Positions 35,641-46,550 are shown, numbered from the stretch's first letter. The stretch is DNA of 46,578 nt from Gammaproteobacteria bacterium (GCA_011523765.1 WTGA01000092.1:1-46578); one strand, 5' to 3'. A program made the numbers and translations. The notes: generated by a model from the sequence alone, not told the origin.

Positions 35641-36048
35641 ATGAATTATGACGCACGCAGGGCGGCAAACCGTGACAGGCTCCTGGCCAATGCGGTCGAC
35701 GACCTGAGGATCAACCGGATACAACGACATATTTTCCTGTGCTGTGACCAAACCAAACCGAAATGCTCCCTTCAGGACAAAAGCCTCGAATCGTGGAATT
35801 ACCTGAAATCCCGGCTCAATGAACTTGGGCTGGTGGAAAAGGGCGTGGTCTTCCGAACCAAGGCAAATTGCCTGCGGATTTGTACACAGGGGCCCATTGC
35901 GGTGGTGTATCCTGAAGGGGTCTGGTATCGATCATGTACACCAGCGGTCCTCGAAAGGATCATTCAGGACCACCTGGTTGGCGGCCGGGTGGTCGATGAG
36001 TTTGCGTTCACGGTCCATCCCCTGCCACCGCCGGCCGGTCGTGGATAG
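35641..36048 (+). CDS. Thioredoxin-like [2Fe-2S] ferredoxin
   Basis: 135 residues. The Shethna-type pattern is present: [13 protein letters not shown] near the N-terminus (Cys34/35 and Cys42), and [18 protein letters not shown] further on (Cys77, Cys81), giving four ligands for a [2Fe-2S] cluster in a thioredoxin fold. Such ferredoxins protect nitrogenase or serve in unknown electron transfer. About 300 bp separate it from kdsD on the other strand. Its function here is unknown. Confidence 0.9.
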   Translation: MNYDARRAANRDRLLANAVDDLRINRIQRHIFLCCDQTKPKCSLQDKSLESWNYLKSRLNELGLVEKGVVFRTKANCLRICTQGPIAVVYPEGVWYRSCTPAVLERIIQDHLVGGRVVDEFAFTVHPLPPPAGRG

Positions 36049-36114
36049 GCTGGAATCAGATGGATGGGGCAAAGCGGCCAAGTGCCGTTATGTTTCCGTA
36101 CACAGACCCCTTCA

Positions 36115-36858
36115 TCATTGGGAGTCCTGTCCCCGTTCAGCCTCCCGGGACTGGTTCTCCTCCTCCTTGATCTCTTCATTACGAACCTGGGTAAGCGCTG
36201 AAGAAATGATCCCGGCGGGTGCCGCGACAATCCCCAGTCCGAAAATCAGCACAATGAACGTGAACAGTTTTCCACCGGCCGTCACGGGATAGATATCGCC
36301 GTAGCCCACTGTCGTCAGTGAAGCGACTGCCCACCACAACCCATCGAATATAGACTGAAAATTCTCCGGCTGTGCCCGGCTTTCAAAAATGTATACGCCG
36401 ACGGCGGCCAGATAAAGCAACACAAGCGTTGCCAGCAGAAAGACAACCACCTCCCCCTTTGCGATGGAAAAGGCCTTGCCAAGACGGATCATTGCGACAC
36501 TGTATCTCGTCAGTTTCACGATTCTCAAGACACGAAGCGCACGAATAACGTAAAGGTCAACCCCGAGAAAAACGAGATAGAACGGGAGAATGGCCATCAG
36601 GTCGATAAACCCGTAAAAACTGAAAATATATTCAGTTTTCTTTTCGGCGGTTACAATGCGCAGAATGTACTCAATGGTAAACAGAATGGAAATGACGACT
36701 TCGGAATAATGCAGGTATCGCTGGTACTCCTCCGTCAAACCAGGCAAGGTCTCCACCGAAAATGTGAACAGGGAAAGGATGATCAGAAAGAAGATGAAAC
36801 CGTCAAATACACGACCGGCAACGGTATCATTGTTGTTCACAATTTCTGCAATGCTCAT
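36115..36858 (-). CDS. Voltage-gated potassium channel family protein
   Basis: 247 residues with six transmembrane segments. The S4-like helix has a positive residue at every third place (IRALRVLRIVKLTRY, Arg106 to Arg118). The selectivity filter is TTVGYGD at 182-188, after the pore helix GLWWAVASL. It is the KvAP/Kch type without an RCK domain, ending in a charged cytoplasmic tail. It would carry potassium across the inner membrane. It is convergent with the ferredoxin gene. Confidence 0.93.
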   Translation of the reverse strand: MSIAEIVNNNDTVAGRVFDGFIFFLIILSLFTFSVETLPGLTEEYQRYLHYSEVVISILFTIEYILRIVTAEKKTEYIFSFYGFIDLMAILPFYLVFLGVDLYVIRALRVLRIVKLTRYSVAMIRLGKAFSIAKGEVVVFLLATLVLLYLAAVGVYIFESRAQPENFQSIFDGLWWAVASLTTVGYGDIYPVTAGGKLFTFIVLIFGLGIVAAPAGIISSALTQVRNEEIKEEENQSREAERGQDSQ

Positions 36859-37234
36859 CGGACTGTCGCAGCAAACTTCAGGATGGGTGATGGCATGACC
36901 TGATCCAGGGAGGGGAAATCGGTGAGCACGGGAAAGAGGTCCATTTTCCGCGGGGAATCAAGCGGGGCATTGCGCGAAACCCAACAGTCATCTGGTTTTG
37001 ACTGCGCTTTGTTTCGTCGCATTCCGACAATAATTTATCATCAAGCATCCTGTAGAATTATTGCCCCCAACCGGGTAAAGCACCGGGCGCGCGTTTCGGG
37101 ACTGGGTTGGGGTTTCACCCCGATTGACGGTGTTTCAGTCCTCACTTCCCGGCCGTATGACCACACATGGTACCACAGCGGTCGCGGCTTTAACACCGTA
37201 CGTCCAGGCACTGGATTTCACGCGTTTACAAGCG
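36859..37234. other. Gene-free interval before the NYN leader
   Basis: About 375 bp with no recognisable gene. Its right end runs into the leader promoter of the NYN gene. Confidence 0.45.
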
Positions 37235-37240
37235 TATAAT
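37235..37240 (+). promoter_or_regulatory. -10 box of the NYN gene promoter
   Basis: A consensus TATAAT lies about 27 bp upstream of the first leader stem. No good -35 hexamer is at the usual distance. Transcription would begin near 37247 and give a leader of about 110 nt. Confidence 0.5.
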
Positions 37241-37266
37241 GCTGTAATGTAATACGTTGAAATAGC

Positions 37267-37340
37267 GCTCTTGGCAGTACGCCTACCTGGATTTGATCTA
37301 GAAGGAAGGCAGAACCCAAGAGCTTTTTTGTTTCTAGATC
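37267..37340 (+). ncRNA. Structured leader with interleaved stems (candidate attenuator or pseudoknot)
   Basis: Two pairs of complementary arms are interleaved. GCTCTTGG (37267-37274) pairs with CCAAGAGC (37316-37323), which is followed by six T, so it resembles an intrinsic terminator. GATCTAGAA (37295-37303) pairs with TTCTAGATC (37332-37340). An inner pair GCCTACC/GGAAGGC (37281-37287, 37304-37310) matches at 6 of 7 positions. Arms 1-2-1'-2' can make a pseudoknot or two alternative folds. The last arm ends five bases before the AGGAGG ribosome site of the NYN gene. Confidence 0.55.
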
Positions 37341-37344
37341 TGTC

Positions 37345-37350
37345 AGGAGG
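37345..37350 (+). promoter_or_regulatory. Strong ribosome binding site of the NYN gene
   Basis: AGGAGG lies 8 bases before ATG 37359, which fixes the start of the frameshifted NYN gene. Confidence 0.8.
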
Positions 37351-37358
37351 ATTAGGTA

Positions 37359-38020
37359 ATGTCTACTGCGATTCTGGTCGACGGTGGTTTCTTTTTTAAA
37401 ACGCTTTCGCCAAGTATACCCCGATATTGATGGCCGCAACGCACAGGACATGGCCAAGACGTTCTATAGAATGGCGATGGCACATTTGGAAAAAGATGAA
37501 GTGTTGTATCGGACTATTGTTCTATGACTGTCCGCCGTTAAAAAAGAAGGCTCATAACCCAGTTAATCAATCACTGATAGATTTCGAAAAACTCCCGGGT
37601 TCCCAGCTAAGGGTCCAGTTTCATACTGAATTGAAGAAATTGCGCAAGGTTGCTCTTCGGTTGGGATATCTGTCGAACAAGAATGACTGGGTGATCAAAC
37701 CCGATAAGACTAAAAAACTCCTCAAGAGAGCAACCTCGGTCGACGATCTCAAACCAAATGATGTCATCTATGACATCAACCAAAAAGGTGTCGATATGAG
37801 GATCGGTCTCGATATTGCGGCACTTTCGCTAAAGCGGTTTGTAAAAAAGATCATACTGATCTCCGGTGATGCGGATTTTGTTCCGGCGGCCAAGTTTACC
37901 CACCGCGAAGGAATTGATTTTGTACTTGATCCGATGTGGAATAATATCAACCCTGCGCTGTTCGAACATATTGATGGACTACGCTCTACCAGTCCGCGAC
38001 CAACCGGGTACCGCCCATAG
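37359..38020 (+). pseudogene. NYN-domain (PIN-like) nuclease with two frameshifts
   Basis: The gene starts at ATG 37359 with MSTAILVDGGFFFK in frame 1. After a run of T and A (near 37387-37400) the coding frame moves to RFRQVYPDIDGRNAQD. Near 37520 it moves again to FYDCPPLKKKAHNPVNQ and runs to TAG at 38020. Each shift is repaired by removing one base. The assembled protein has NYN features: N-terminal VDGG aspartate, KGVDMRIGLDIAALS, and ILISGDADFVPA with its acidic residues. NYN proteins are predicted RNases. Lysine-rich, lower-GC codon use differs from neighbours, suggesting transfer. Sequencing errors in homopolymers are an alternative at the first site. Confidence 0.8.
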
Positions 38021-38696
38021 TGTTACGAGTATCCATGTTGTCAATACGACAATAATGGAGAGTATTCATGGGAGAGGGTTGAATCATCGCTCCTTACGGC
38101 AATGGTGTCTTTGACCCGATATTGCGAACCCGGTCCCACTGGACACGTTCCGGTGTTCAGGCAGGCTGAAGGGGCCCTTTCGCAGCCACCAGGCCGGCTT
38201 GAGCAGCCATCGCGGCTGCCGCGATGGCCTGGCGGCGTTTCCGTTCGACGGTCCCGAACTACAGCGGCCTGCTGGCCCTTTCCCCGCATGCCAACCACCT
38301 GGCCCGGCACACCCTCCGGGGATTGCATGTTCCTGAAAACGGGCAGGAATCGCCGGTCCAGGGAGTTGCCCGGCGACCCCCGACGGGTGCCTCCACCCGA
38401 ACGGCGGGACGCTCTCAATGGAGGCAGCGGTTCGCGGAGCAAAGCCAACCCCGCAGGATGCAGGTGTGCACAGCGCAATCATTTCGCCCCGAATTCAGGA
38501 CCGGTTGATTGTCGGCATCATGTTATGATCTGAAAGGGGCGCCCGGCATGTCCTGGCTTCTCCGGTCATGGGAGAGCCCGTGGGCCGGGCAACCTTCTGT
38601 TTTACAATCGTTGCCGTGCTTGTCGACCTCGTGCAAAGCCGATACGCGCCGAAGGGGATGAGCCGCAATCTCTTGCTGATGAATTGAATATTGATT
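38021..38696. other. Gene-free interval after the NYN gene
   Basis: About 675 bp. Open frames overlap on both strands and resemble nothing known. The only structure noted is the hairpin at 38206-38228. Confidence 0.5.
38206..38228. repeat. Perfect 10-bp inverted repeat
   Basis: GCCATCGCGG and CCGCGATGGC flank the 3-base loop CTG. There is no T-run, so it is not a standard terminator. An overlapping longer pairing (CCAGGCC with GGCCTGG) is also possible. Confidence 0.6.
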
Positions 38697-39017
38697 ATGT
38701 CCGACTTGCCTGAAATGAACGATGAACAGCGAACGGCAATCGAAGCGGCCGTATTTCGCAAAATGATTGACCACTTTCGAAAATACCCTGAAGTACAGAA
38801 TATCGATCTCATGAACCTGGCTTATTTTTGCCGAAACTGTTTTTCCAAGTGGTACATGGGAGCGGCCAGGGAAAATGGAATTGAGCTGGATTACGGCCAG
38901 GCCAGGGAAATCGTCTACGGCATGCCCTATGCCGAATACAAGGCCAGCCACCAGGCAAAAGCCACAGACGAACAACTCCGGGACTTTGAAGAAAGCCAGA
39001 AGAAGGCAACGGAATAA
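38697..39017 (+). CDS. DUF1244 family protein
   Basis: 106 residues from ATG 38697 (a TTG two codons earlier is possible). The DUF1244 (SMc04008-like) domain fills the protein: IEAAVFRKMIDHFRKYPEVQ, then NLAYFCRNCFSKWY with its two cysteines, then YGQAREIVYGMPYAEYK. The family is widespread in proteobacteria, helical and of unknown function. It stands alone between the NYN region and hemE on the other strand. Confidence 0.9.
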   Translation: MSDLPEMNDEQRTAIEAAVFRKMIDHFRKYPEVQNIDLMNLAYFCRNCFSKWYMGAARENGIELDYGQAREIVYGMPYAEYKASHQAKATDEQLRDFEESQKKATE

Positions 39018-39116
39018 TTTTCCCGGCCACGGTGTATTCACCGCTGCGGCGCACGAGCATTCCTTTTGACCTCCGGGACCGGGATTTTTCCCATCCCCGA
39101 GGCCCCGGCATCCCGC

Positions 39117-40163
39117 TCAGGTTCTCTTGCTCGCACGGTGGACGGTATCCACCAGGGTCTTTACCCGGTCAGGCTCGATGCCTGGATGGATCCCGTGGCC
39201 AAGATTGAACACATGGCCGTCAGCCTGCCCGAAATCATCCAGAATCCGTTCCACCTCCCGGGCCACTTTCCCGCTGGAGGCATACAGCACCGTCGGATCC
39301 ATATTTCCCTGCAAGGCCACTTTGTGACCCACCCTTTTTCTGGCCGCTGACAACGAAATGGTCCAGTCGAGGCCAATGGCATCACAGCCGGTTTCCGCAA
39401 TGGGTTCGAGCCAGTTGCCGCCCCCCTTGGTAAACAAAATCACGGGAACATGCTGCCCATCCGCGGTTGCCTTTAACGCCGAAACAATGCGATGCAGGTA
39501 TCGAAGGGAAAACTGGAGATAATCCGGAGTGGTCAGCACCCCGCCCCAGGTATCAAACACCATCAACGCCTGGGCACCGGCATTCACCTGGGCAGACAGG
39601 TAATCAATCACGGCATGACAGACCTTGTCCAGCAATTCATGCATCAACCCGGGCCGGTCATGCATCAATCCCTTCACCCGGCTGAACTCCTTGCTTCCCC
39701 CCCCTTCGACCATATACGTTGCCAACGTCCAAGGGCTGCCGGAGAATCCGATCAGCGGGACTTTGCCGTCGAGTTCCGCCCGAATCAACCGAACGGCTTC
39801 CATCACGTATCCGAGTTCATCCTCAATATTCACTGCCGGGAGATTTTCGATATCTTTCCGGCTTCTGAGCGGGGATTCAAAGCGAGGGCCGATGCCCTCC
39901 TGCACACTCAATCCCAGACCCATGGCATCGGGGACCGTCAAAATGTCGGAGAATAAAATGGCGGCATCAACATCGAAACGGCGCAATGGCTGCAAGGTCA
40001 CTTCACAGGCCAGTTCAGGGGATTGGCAAAGTGCAAGAAAATCCCCCGCCTGCGCCCGGACCTTGCGGTACTCAGGCAAGTAACGCCCGGCCTGGCGCAT
40101 GATCCAGACCGGCGTGCAGTCCACGGGTTGTCGGCGTAAAGCTCTCAGGAAACGGTCATTCAT
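39117..40163 (-). CDS. hemE: Uroporphyrinogen decarboxylase
   Basis: 348 residues from ATG 40163; a GTG about 5 codons upstream is possible. It removes four carboxyl groups from uroporphyrinogen III to give coproporphyrinogen III in haem synthesis. The substrate-binding block [16 protein letters not shown] is at the N-terminus, with [14 protein letters not shown] (catalytic Asp) and [13 protein letters not shown] following. It lies 145 bp downstream of gltD on the same strand and may be in that operon. Confidence 0.96.
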   Translation of the reverse strand: MNDRFLRALRRQPVDCTPVWIMRQAGRYLPEYRKVRAQAGDFLALCQSPELACEVTLQPLRRFDVDAAILFSDILTVPDAMGLGLSVQEGIGPRFESPLRSRKDIENLPAVNIEDELGYVMEAVRLIRAELDGKVPLIGFSGSPWTLATYMVEGGGSKEFSRVKGLMHDRPGLMHELLDKVCHAVIDYLSAQVNAGAQALMVFDTWGGVLTTPDYLQFSLRYLHRIVSALKATADGQHVPVILFTKGGGNWLEPIAETGCDAIGLDWTISLSAARKRVGHKVALQGNMDPTVLYASSGKVAREVERILDDFGQADGHVFNLGHGIHPGIEPDRVKTLVDTVHRASKRT

Positions 40164-40308
40164 CCTGTCTGTGACCACCCCAAAGCCGGAAAGAACAACG
40201 GTTGTTCAACCGGGATTGCTGCCGCTGGACCGAGGGCCGTGTTCCGGCTTTCGCCCGGGTACGAACCCATCCTTTGCCAAAGACCGGAACCATGCATTGC
40301 CGGAACAC

Positions 40309-41760
40309 CTACTCCGGGAGCTCGCTGTGCCCTTCCAGAAACCGGTCTACCGCCCTGGCACATTGCCTGCCCTCCCGGATCGCCCAGACCACCAGGGATT
40401 GGCCGCGTCGCATGTCTCCCGCAGAAAAGACCTTTTCAATATTGGTCTGGTAGGCGTTCCGGCCGCTCACCGGAGCGGCCACATTGCCCCGGTTATCCCG
40501 CAACACACCCATCTTCTCGAGCAGGCCCTCATGCACCGGATGGACGAATCCCATGGCCAGAAGCGCCAGGCCCGCTTCCAGTTCAAATTCAGAACCCGCA
40601 ATTTCACGCATCTTCCACTGGCCGTCCACGTGATCCCATGCGACCTTGACACAGTTCAATGCGGTCAGTCCGCCCGGGTTATCGCCCAGAAATGCCCGGG
40701 TCTTGACATCCCAAATCCGCACACACCCTTCTTCCTGTGAAGAAGACGTACGCATTTTATGCGGCCAGTTCGGCCAGGTTAACGCCTTGTCTTCCTTTTC
40801 CGGGGGTTGGGACAGGATTTCAATCTGTGTCACGGTCTTCGCCCCCTGACGTATCGATGTTCCGATACAGTCGGAACCGGTGTCCCCGCCACCGATGACG
40901 ACAACATGCTTGTCTTTCGCGGAAACAAACTCTTCCACGGGCACGAGGTTGCCCTGAACCCGCCGGTTGTTGGGCTTCAGAAAATCCATGGCAAAATGAA
41001 CACCCTCCAGACTTCTTCCTTCCACGTCCAGGTCCCGGGGCTGTTCCGACCCGCCTGTCAGGACGATGGCATCGAAGCTCTCGAACAAGTACGAAACCGG
41101 GATATCGACGCCGATATGGGTACCGGTATGGAATTTGACGCCTTCCGCCTTCATCTGTGCCATGCGCCGGTCTATCACCTGCTTGTCCAGTTTGAAGTCG
41201 GGAATCCCGAAACGCAGCAATCCGCCGCTTCGTTCCTGCTTCTCATACAGGTGCACGGAATGGCCGGCCCGGGCAAGCTGTTGCGCACAGGCCAATCCGG
41301 CCGGTCCTGAACCGACAACGGCCACATATTTCCCGGTACGGTGAATGGGGATTTGCGGTTGAATCCAGCCTTCTTTCCATGCCCGGTCCGCAATGCTTTG
41401 TTCAATGGTCTTGATCGTCACCGGCTGGTCATTGATATTCAGGGTACAGGCCGCTTCACAGGGGGCGGGACAGATTCGTCCTGTGACATCGGGAAAATTG
41501 TTGGTCGAGTGCAACACTTCGCTGGCCCGCTTCCAGTCTCTCCGGTAAACCAGGTCGTTCCAGTCGGGAATGATATTGTTCACCGGACATCCGGTCTGGC
41601 AATAGGGAATACCGCAGTCCATACATCTGGCCCCCTGGTCCTGGAGTTCCTCTTCACTCAGGTCCAGCACAAATTCCCTGAAATGCCTGATCCGGTCACC
41701 CGCAGGCAGATATGCCCTGTCCCGGCGCTCAAACTCAATGAATCCGGTGGGTTTACCCAT
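40309..41760 (-). CDS. gltD: Glutamate synthase small subunit
   Basis: 483 residues. The N-terminal iron-sulfur region has [21 protein letters not shown] and [10 protein letters not shown]; the FAD site is [18 protein letters not shown] and the NADPH site [11 protein letters not shown]. It takes electrons from NADPH and passes them to GltB to make glutamate from glutamine and 2-oxoglutarate. Its ATG overlaps the gltB end by 8 bp. Confidence 0.97.
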   Translation of the reverse strand: MGKPTGFIEFERRDRAYLPAGDRIRHFREFVLDLSEEELQDQGARCMDCGIPYCQTGCPVNNIIPDWNDLVYRRDWKRASEVLHSTNNFPDVTGRICPAPCEAACTLNINDQPVTIKTIEQSIADRAWKEGWIQPQIPIHRTGKYVAVVGSGPAGLACAQQLARAGHSVHLYEKQERSGGLLRFGIPDFKLDKQVIDRRMAQMKAEGVKFHTGTHIGVDIPVSYLFESFDAIVLTGGSEQPRDLDVEGRSLEGVHFAMDFLKPNNRRVQGNLVPVEEFVSAKDKHVVVIGGGDTGSDCIGTSIRQGAKTVTQIEILSQPPEKEDKALTWPNWPHKMRTSSSQEEGCVRIWDVKTRAFLGDNPGGLTALNCVKVAWDHVDGQWKMREIAGSEFELEAGLALLAMGFVHPVHEGLLEKMGVLRDNRGNVAAPVSGRNAYQTNIEKVFSAGDMRRGQSLVVWAIREGRQCARAVDRFLEGHSELPE

Positions 41761-44700
41761 GTTTTACCTGCCTGTATTCTTCCTCGCGGATATCCGCGTT
41801 CCAAAGACGTTCCAAAGCACTTTGGTATTCAAAAGGCATCACCCGTACAAAACGGGGCCGATACCTGTTCCAGCTGTGAAGGATGGTTTCGGCGATGCGG
41901 CTGCCGGTCAATTCAAAATGTCTGCGGATATACAGTTTGAGTCTCGCTTCATCCGCTTCCAGCATGTTTTCAATGTCTTCGTCCCCCCTGTCTTCGTCTA
42001 CCGTTTCAAGGTAGACCATTTCCGGGTTGCACTTTCTTCTGAACTGGCCGTCTTCATCCAGCACATAGGCCACGCCGCCGGACATACCGGCCGCAAAGTT
42101 CCGGCCTGTGGGCCCCAGGCAAACCACGGCCCCGCCCGTCATGTACTCGCATCCATGGTCCCCGACCCCCTCCACGACGGCCACCGCACCGGAATTGCGG
42201 ACGCAAAACCGTTCACCCGCGACTCCATTGAAAAAGACCTCGCCGCTGATTGCACCGTAAAGCACGGTGTTGCCGACAATGATGTTGTCCCGCTGGTCCA
42301 GGATCCCGCAGTTTGCCGGCGGATAAATGATCAGCCTCCCTCCGGAAAGTCCCTTGCCCACATAATCATTGCCTTCCCCCTCAAGCTCCACCGTGATCCC
42401 CCTTGACAGCCACGCCCCCAGAGACTGGCCGGCGGTTCCCTTCGCCCGGATATGGATGGTGTCATCAGGAAGCCCCTGATGACCATACGCTTTTACCACG
42501 GCACCGGACAGCATGGTACCGAACGCCCGGTTGGTGTTGCGCAGTGTCGTGGTGATCCCTACCGCCTGTTTGTGCTCAAGAGCCGGTTGTGCGGCCTTGA
42601 TCATGTCCTGGTCCAGGACATCCTCAATCCCGTGATCCTGTGCTTCACGATTGAAAACGGCCACCTTCCCGTCGACCTGCGGTTTGCACAGAATTCTTGA
42701 ATAATCCAGGCCCCGGATTTTCCAGTGATCAATTGCCCGGTTCATCTCCAGCCGGTCCATCTGCCCGATCATTTGATTCACGGTGGAAAATCCAAGACGG
42801 GCCATGATGGTTCTCAGCTCCTCGGCGACAAAGAAAAAGTAGTTGACCACATGCTCCGCCTGGCCCGTAAACTTTTTCCTCAGCCGGGGGTCCTGGGTGG
42901 CAATCCCGACAGGGCAGGTATTGAGATGGCATTTCCTCATCATGATGCAACCCTGGACGATCAGTGGTGCGGTCGCAAATCCAAACTCATCCGCGCCCAG
43001 CAAGGCCGCGATGGCGATGTCCCGCCCGGTACGCAACCCGCCGTCCACCTGTACGGCGATACGGCCGCGCAACCTGTTCATGACCAGCGTCTGGTGGGTT
43101 TCAGCCAATCCGATTTCCCAGGGTGATCCGGCATGCTTGATGGATGTCAGGGGGCTGGCCCCCGTTCCGCCTTCATAACCGGAGATCGTCACATGATCCG
43201 CGTGTGCCTTCGATACCCCGGCTGCGACCGTGCCCACACCAACCTCTGATACCAGTTTCACGGAAATCCTTGCCGTCGGATTGACATTCTTGAGATCAAA
43301 AATCAACTGTGCCAGATCTTCGATGGAATAAATGTCATGATGGGGAGGGGGAGAAATCAGGCCGACGCCGGGCGTGGAATGCCGGACGCTGGCAATTTGT
43401 TCACTGACCTTGTGGCCGGGCAGTTGTCCTCCTTCTCCGGGTTTGGCTCCCTGGGCCATTTTGATCTGGATATCGTCCGCATTCACCAGGTAGTCCGTCG
43501 TGGCACCAAACCGGCCTGACGCGATCTGCTTGATGGCGGACCGCTTCGGGTTTTTCGAGCCGTCGTCCAGCGGCCGATACCGGGATGCCTCTTCTCCGCC
43601 TTCACCGGTATTCGACCGTCCGCCGATCCGGTTCATCGCCACCGCGAGCATGGAATGCGCTTCGTGGGAGATGGAGCCGAACGACATCGCTCCGGTGGAG
43701 AATCGCCTGACAATTTCAGCGGCCGGCTCAACTTCTTCAACGGGTATGGGGGTATCGGACCACCGGAAGCCAAACAGGCCTCTAAGGTTGTACAATGCCT
43801 TGTCCTGCTTGTTTACCAAGGCCGAAAATTCTTCGAATGTCTTCGGGTTGTTGGCCCGCGCGGCATGCTGCAGCCGGGACACCGTGTCCGGATTCCAGAC
43901 ATGTCGCTCCCCCCGCGTGCGATAGGCATAGTCACCCCCTGAATCCAGCTGTTTGCGGTAAAGCGGGTGGTCTGCGTAGGCCTGGTGATGCCAGGTAAAA
44001 ATATCCCGTGCAATTTCATCCAGCCCAATGCCCTCGATGGTAGAACTCGTCCCCTTGAAATAAGCCTCGATAAAGACTTTCGACAAACCCACCGCATCGA
44101 ATATCTGGGCGCCGCAATAAGACTGGTAAGTCGATATGCCCATTTTCGACATAACCTTTTTGAGCCCCTTGTTGACCGCCCGCGTGTAGCGTTGCTGCAC
44201 TTCTTCAAAATCGGGTTTGTCTTGCAGATGAAGCCGCATCTCATTGATGGTGTCAAATGCCAAATAGGGATTGATCGCTTCGGCCCCGTATCCAGCCAGT
44301 GTGGCAAAGTGGTGCACTTCCAGGCATGCACCCGTTTCGATAACCAGGCCGGATTCCGTGCGCAGGCCCTTCTTGATCAAATGATGATGCACCGCCGAGG
44401 TTGCCAGCAGCGCGGGGATCGCAATGTTGTCCGTATCCATCCGGCGGTCGGACAGAATAAGGATATTGAACCCCTTCTGAAGAACCGCCTGTTCGGCTTT
44501 TTTACATAACAACTGGATGGCGGCACCCAGTCCGCTTTCCCCGACAGACTTGGAAAAACAGATGTTCAGCGTTTTCGTGCGGAATGCGCCATTGGTATGG
44601 TCCTCGATCTGTCGAATACGCTCAAGCTGGTTATTGGTGAGCACTGGTTGGGGGACCGTGAGCCGCATCTCCTTCCCCCCATCCGCCTGGCCAAACAGAT

Positions 44701-46345
44701 TCGGCCTGGGCCCGATTAGGGAAAGCAGTGACATGACCAGTTCTTCCCGGATCGGGTCGATCGGCGGATTGGTGACCTGTGCAAAGTTCTGCTTGAAATA
44801 CAGCGAAAGGTTCCTGGCCTTGTCGGAAAGCACGGCAGGGGGTACATCGTTGCCCATGGAACCGAGCGCCTCCTCTCCCTTCTGTATCATCGGAATCATC
44901 AGCACTTTCAGGTCTTCCTGGGTATAACCAAACGCCTGTTGTGTTTTCAACAGCGTCTCCGAATCGGGAGACATGGCCCCTACAGCAATACGCAGTGATC
45001 CCAGTTCAATCTGGGTATTGTCCAGCCACGCCTGATAATTGTTTTGGGACGCAAGCTGGTCCTTGATCTCCTCATCATTGATGATTCTTCCCTGTTCCAG
45101 ATCAATCAAAAACATTTTCCCGGGCTGCAGGCGCCATTTTTTCCGGATATTGCTTTCAGGGATATCCAGGACACCCATCTCCGAGGCCATCACCACGGTA
45201 TTGTCATGGGTGATCAGGTAACGTGCCGGCCTCAGGCCATTGCGGTCCAGCGTTGCACCGATCTGCCTGCCGTCGGTGAAGGCAACGGCCGCCGGCCCGT
45301 CCCATGGCTCCATCAACGCGGCGTGGTATTCATAGAACGCTCGACGCTTTGCATCCATCAAATGATTGCCTGACCAGGCTTCGGGAATCAGCATCATCAT
45401 TGCATGGGCCAGGGAATATCCGCCTGCCACCAGCAACTCCAGTGCATTGTCGAATGCCGCGGAATCGGACTGCCCTTCGGCGATCACCGGCCAAATCTTG
45501 TCGATGTCATCACCCAATACATCGGAATAAAGGGTGCTTCTTCTTGCCGACATCCAGTTTACATTGCCGCGCAGTGTATTGATCTCCCCATTGTGGGCAA
45601 TCATGCGAAATGGATGTGCAAGCTGCCAGGTCGGGAAGGTGTTCGTTGAAAACCGCTGATGGACCAGGGCGAACGCGGACTCCATGTCATGATCGGGCAA
45701 ATCCAGATAAAACTCTCCAACCTGGTTGGCGAGCAGCATCCCCTTGTAATTGATCAATCTCGAAGAAAAACTGCTGATGTAGAAATAGGACTTGCCTCCC
45801 ATGTCCGACTGTTCGATTGCCCGCTCAATCTGTTTGCGAATGACAAACAGTTTCCGCTCAAATTCATCGCTGTTTCCAATCGCTTCACCTCGTCCGACAA
45901 CCACCTGCCAGACATCAGGGACGGTCGGCTTGATACTGGTGCCCAGGTTCGAATGGTCCACGGGGACTTTTCGCCAGTGCAACAGGGTCTGCCCCTCGGC
46001 AAGGATATAGTGCCCGATCACCTCTTTCGCTTTGGCCTGCTGGCCGGGGGACCGGGGCAGAAAGACCATTCCAATGGCATATTCACCCGGCGCGGGAAGG
46101 TCCACCGGCAACGCCTTTCGAAAAAACCGATCGGGGATCTGCAGCAGTATTCCTGCTCCATCGCCTGCACCCGGGTCGGCACCAACCGCCCCGCGGTGCG
46201 TAAGATTTTTCAGGATCTGCAGCCCGTTGACAATAATTTCATGGCTTCTTCTGCCATCAATATTGGCAATGAAACCGACCCCGCAGGCATCGTGCTCGTT
46301 CGCGGGGTCATACAAGCCGGATGGTATGTGGCCGGTTCGGTTCAA
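41753..46345 (-). CDS. gltB: Glutamate synthase large subunit
   Basis: About 1530 residues from TTG 46345. This start is chosen because AGGAG lies six bases upstream and because it leaves a 20-residue propeptide before Cys21, the amidotransferase nucleophile in [11 protein letters not shown]. The upstream frame to 46462 is hydrophobic and unlike family propeptides. Domains in order: class II glutamine amidotransferase, central domain, FMN-binding synthase domain ([20 protein letters not shown]), 3Fe-4S cluster ([14 protein letters not shown]) and the GXGXG beta-helix domain. With GltD it assimilates ammonium. Confidence 0.96.
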   Translation of the reverse strand: MNRTGHIPSGLYDPANEHDACGVGFIANIDGRRSHEIIVNGLQILKNLTHRGAVGADPGAGDGAGILLQIPDRFFRKALPVDLPAPGEYAIGMVFLPRSPGQQAKAKEVIGHYILAEGQTLLHWRKVPVDHSNLGTSIKPTVPDVWQVVVGRGEAIGNSDEFERKLFVIRKQIERAIEQSDMGGKSYFYISSFSSRLINYKGMLLANQVGEFYLDLPDHDMESAFALVHQRFSTNTFPTWQLAHPFRMIAHNGEINTLRGNVNWMSARRSTLYSDVLGDDIDKIWPVIAEGQSDSAAFDNALELLVAGGYSLAHAMMMLIPEAWSGNHLMDAKRRAFYEYHAALMEPWDGPAAVAFTDGRQIGATLDRNGLRPARYLITHDNTVVMASEMGVLDIPESNIRKKWRLQPGKMFLIDLEQGRIINDEEIKDQLASQNNYQAWLDNTQIELGSLRIAVGAMSPDSETLLKTQQAFGYTQEDLKVLMIPMIQKGEEALGSMGNDVPPAVLSDKARNLSLYFKQNFAQVTNPPIDPIREELVMSLLSLIGPRPNLFGQADGGKEMRLTVPQPVLTNNQLERIRQIEDHTNGAFRTKTLNICFSKSVGESGLGAAIQLLCKKAEQAVLQKGFNILILSDRRMDTDNIAIPALLATSAVHHHLIKKGLRTESGLVIETGACLEVHHFATLAGYGAEAINPYLAFDTINEMRLHLQDKPDFEEVQQRYTRAVNKGLKKVMSKMGISTYQSYCGAQIFDAVGLSKVFIEAYFKGTSSTIEGIGLDEIARDIFTWHHQAYADHPLYRKQLDSGGDYAYRTRGERHVWNPDTVSRLQHAARANNPKTFEEFSALVNKQDKALYNLRGLFGFRWSDTPIPVEEVEPAAEIVRRFSTGAMSFGSISHEAHSMLAVAMNRIGGRSNTGEGGEEASRYRPLDDGSKNPKRSAIKQIASGRFGATTDYLVNADDIQIKMAQGAKPGEGGQLPGHKVSEQIASVRHSTPGVGLISPPPHHDIYSIEDLAQLIFDLKNVNPTARISVKLVSEVGVGTVAAGVSKAHADHVTISGYEGGTGASPLTSIKHAGSPWEIGLAETHQTLVMNRLRGRIAVQVDGGLRTGRDIAIAALLGADEFGFATAPLIVQGCIMMRKCHLNTCPVGIATQDPRLRKKFTGQAEHVVNYFFFVAEELRTIMARLGFSTVNQMIGQMDRLEMNRAIDHWKIRGLDYSRILCKPQVDGKVAVFNREAQDHGIEDVLDQDMIKAAQPALEHKQAVGITTTLRNTNRAFGTMLSGAVVKAYGHQGLPDDTIHIRAKGTAGQSLGAWLSRGITVELEGEGNDYVGKGLSGGRLIIYPPANCGILDQRDNIIVGNTVLYGAISGEVFFNGVAGERFCVRNSGAVAVVEGVGDHGCEYMTGGAVVCLGPTGRNFAAGMSGGVAYVLDEDGQFRRKCNPEMVYLETVDEDRGDEDIENMLEADEARLKLYIRRHFELTGSRIAETILHSWNRYRPRFVRVMPFEYQSALERLWNADIREEEYRQVKHG

Positions 46346-46474
46346 ATCGCGCTCCTGATCCCTTGACAAAATTTGCAGAAAGAAAAACCCGCTAACCAGG
46401 ACCGGTGTAGCGAGCATTAGCAACCTTGCGGGCTGAACAGTATTGGAACAAGGGTATACCACCAGCCGTCCCCT

Positions 46475-46503
46475 AGAATATATGAACCGATGACAAACGA
46501 CAA
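46475..46503 (-). promoter_or_regulatory. Candidate sigma-70 promoter for gltB
   Basis: On the minus strand a -35 box TTGTCG (46503-46498) and a -10 box TATTCT (46480-46475) are 17 bp apart, about 130 bp before the gltB TTG. Confidence 0.5.
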
Positions 46504-46522
46504 TATGTATTTGACAAGGCTG

Positions 46523-46550
46523 TTAGCCCGACTTCCGCAACTCGGCACCA
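46523..46550 (-). repeat. Dispersed motif copy 3
   Basis: Read on the minus strand, TGGTGCC is followed by the 19-bp core GAGTTGCGGAAGTCGGGCT and AA. It lies just upstream of the gltB promoter and is preceded by a T-run on that strand. Confidence 0.65.

Noticed and set aside
35335-35751. N-terminal extension of KdsD
   Set aside because: About 139 extra residues without similarity to SIS proteins; a likely -10 box lies within the extension and the true family start is at 35334 or 35322.
37427-38020. A separate 197-residue gene starting inside the NYN locus
   Set aside because: The first 30 residues are out-of-frame sequence; the coding signal continues upstream in two other frames to ATG 37359.
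37235-38020. Type III toxin-antitoxin locus (RNA antitoxin repeats, terminator, toxin)
   Set aside because: A terminator-like hairpin precedes the gene, but there are no tandem repeats in the leader and the product is an NYN protein, not a ToxN/CptN/TenpN-type endoribonuclease.
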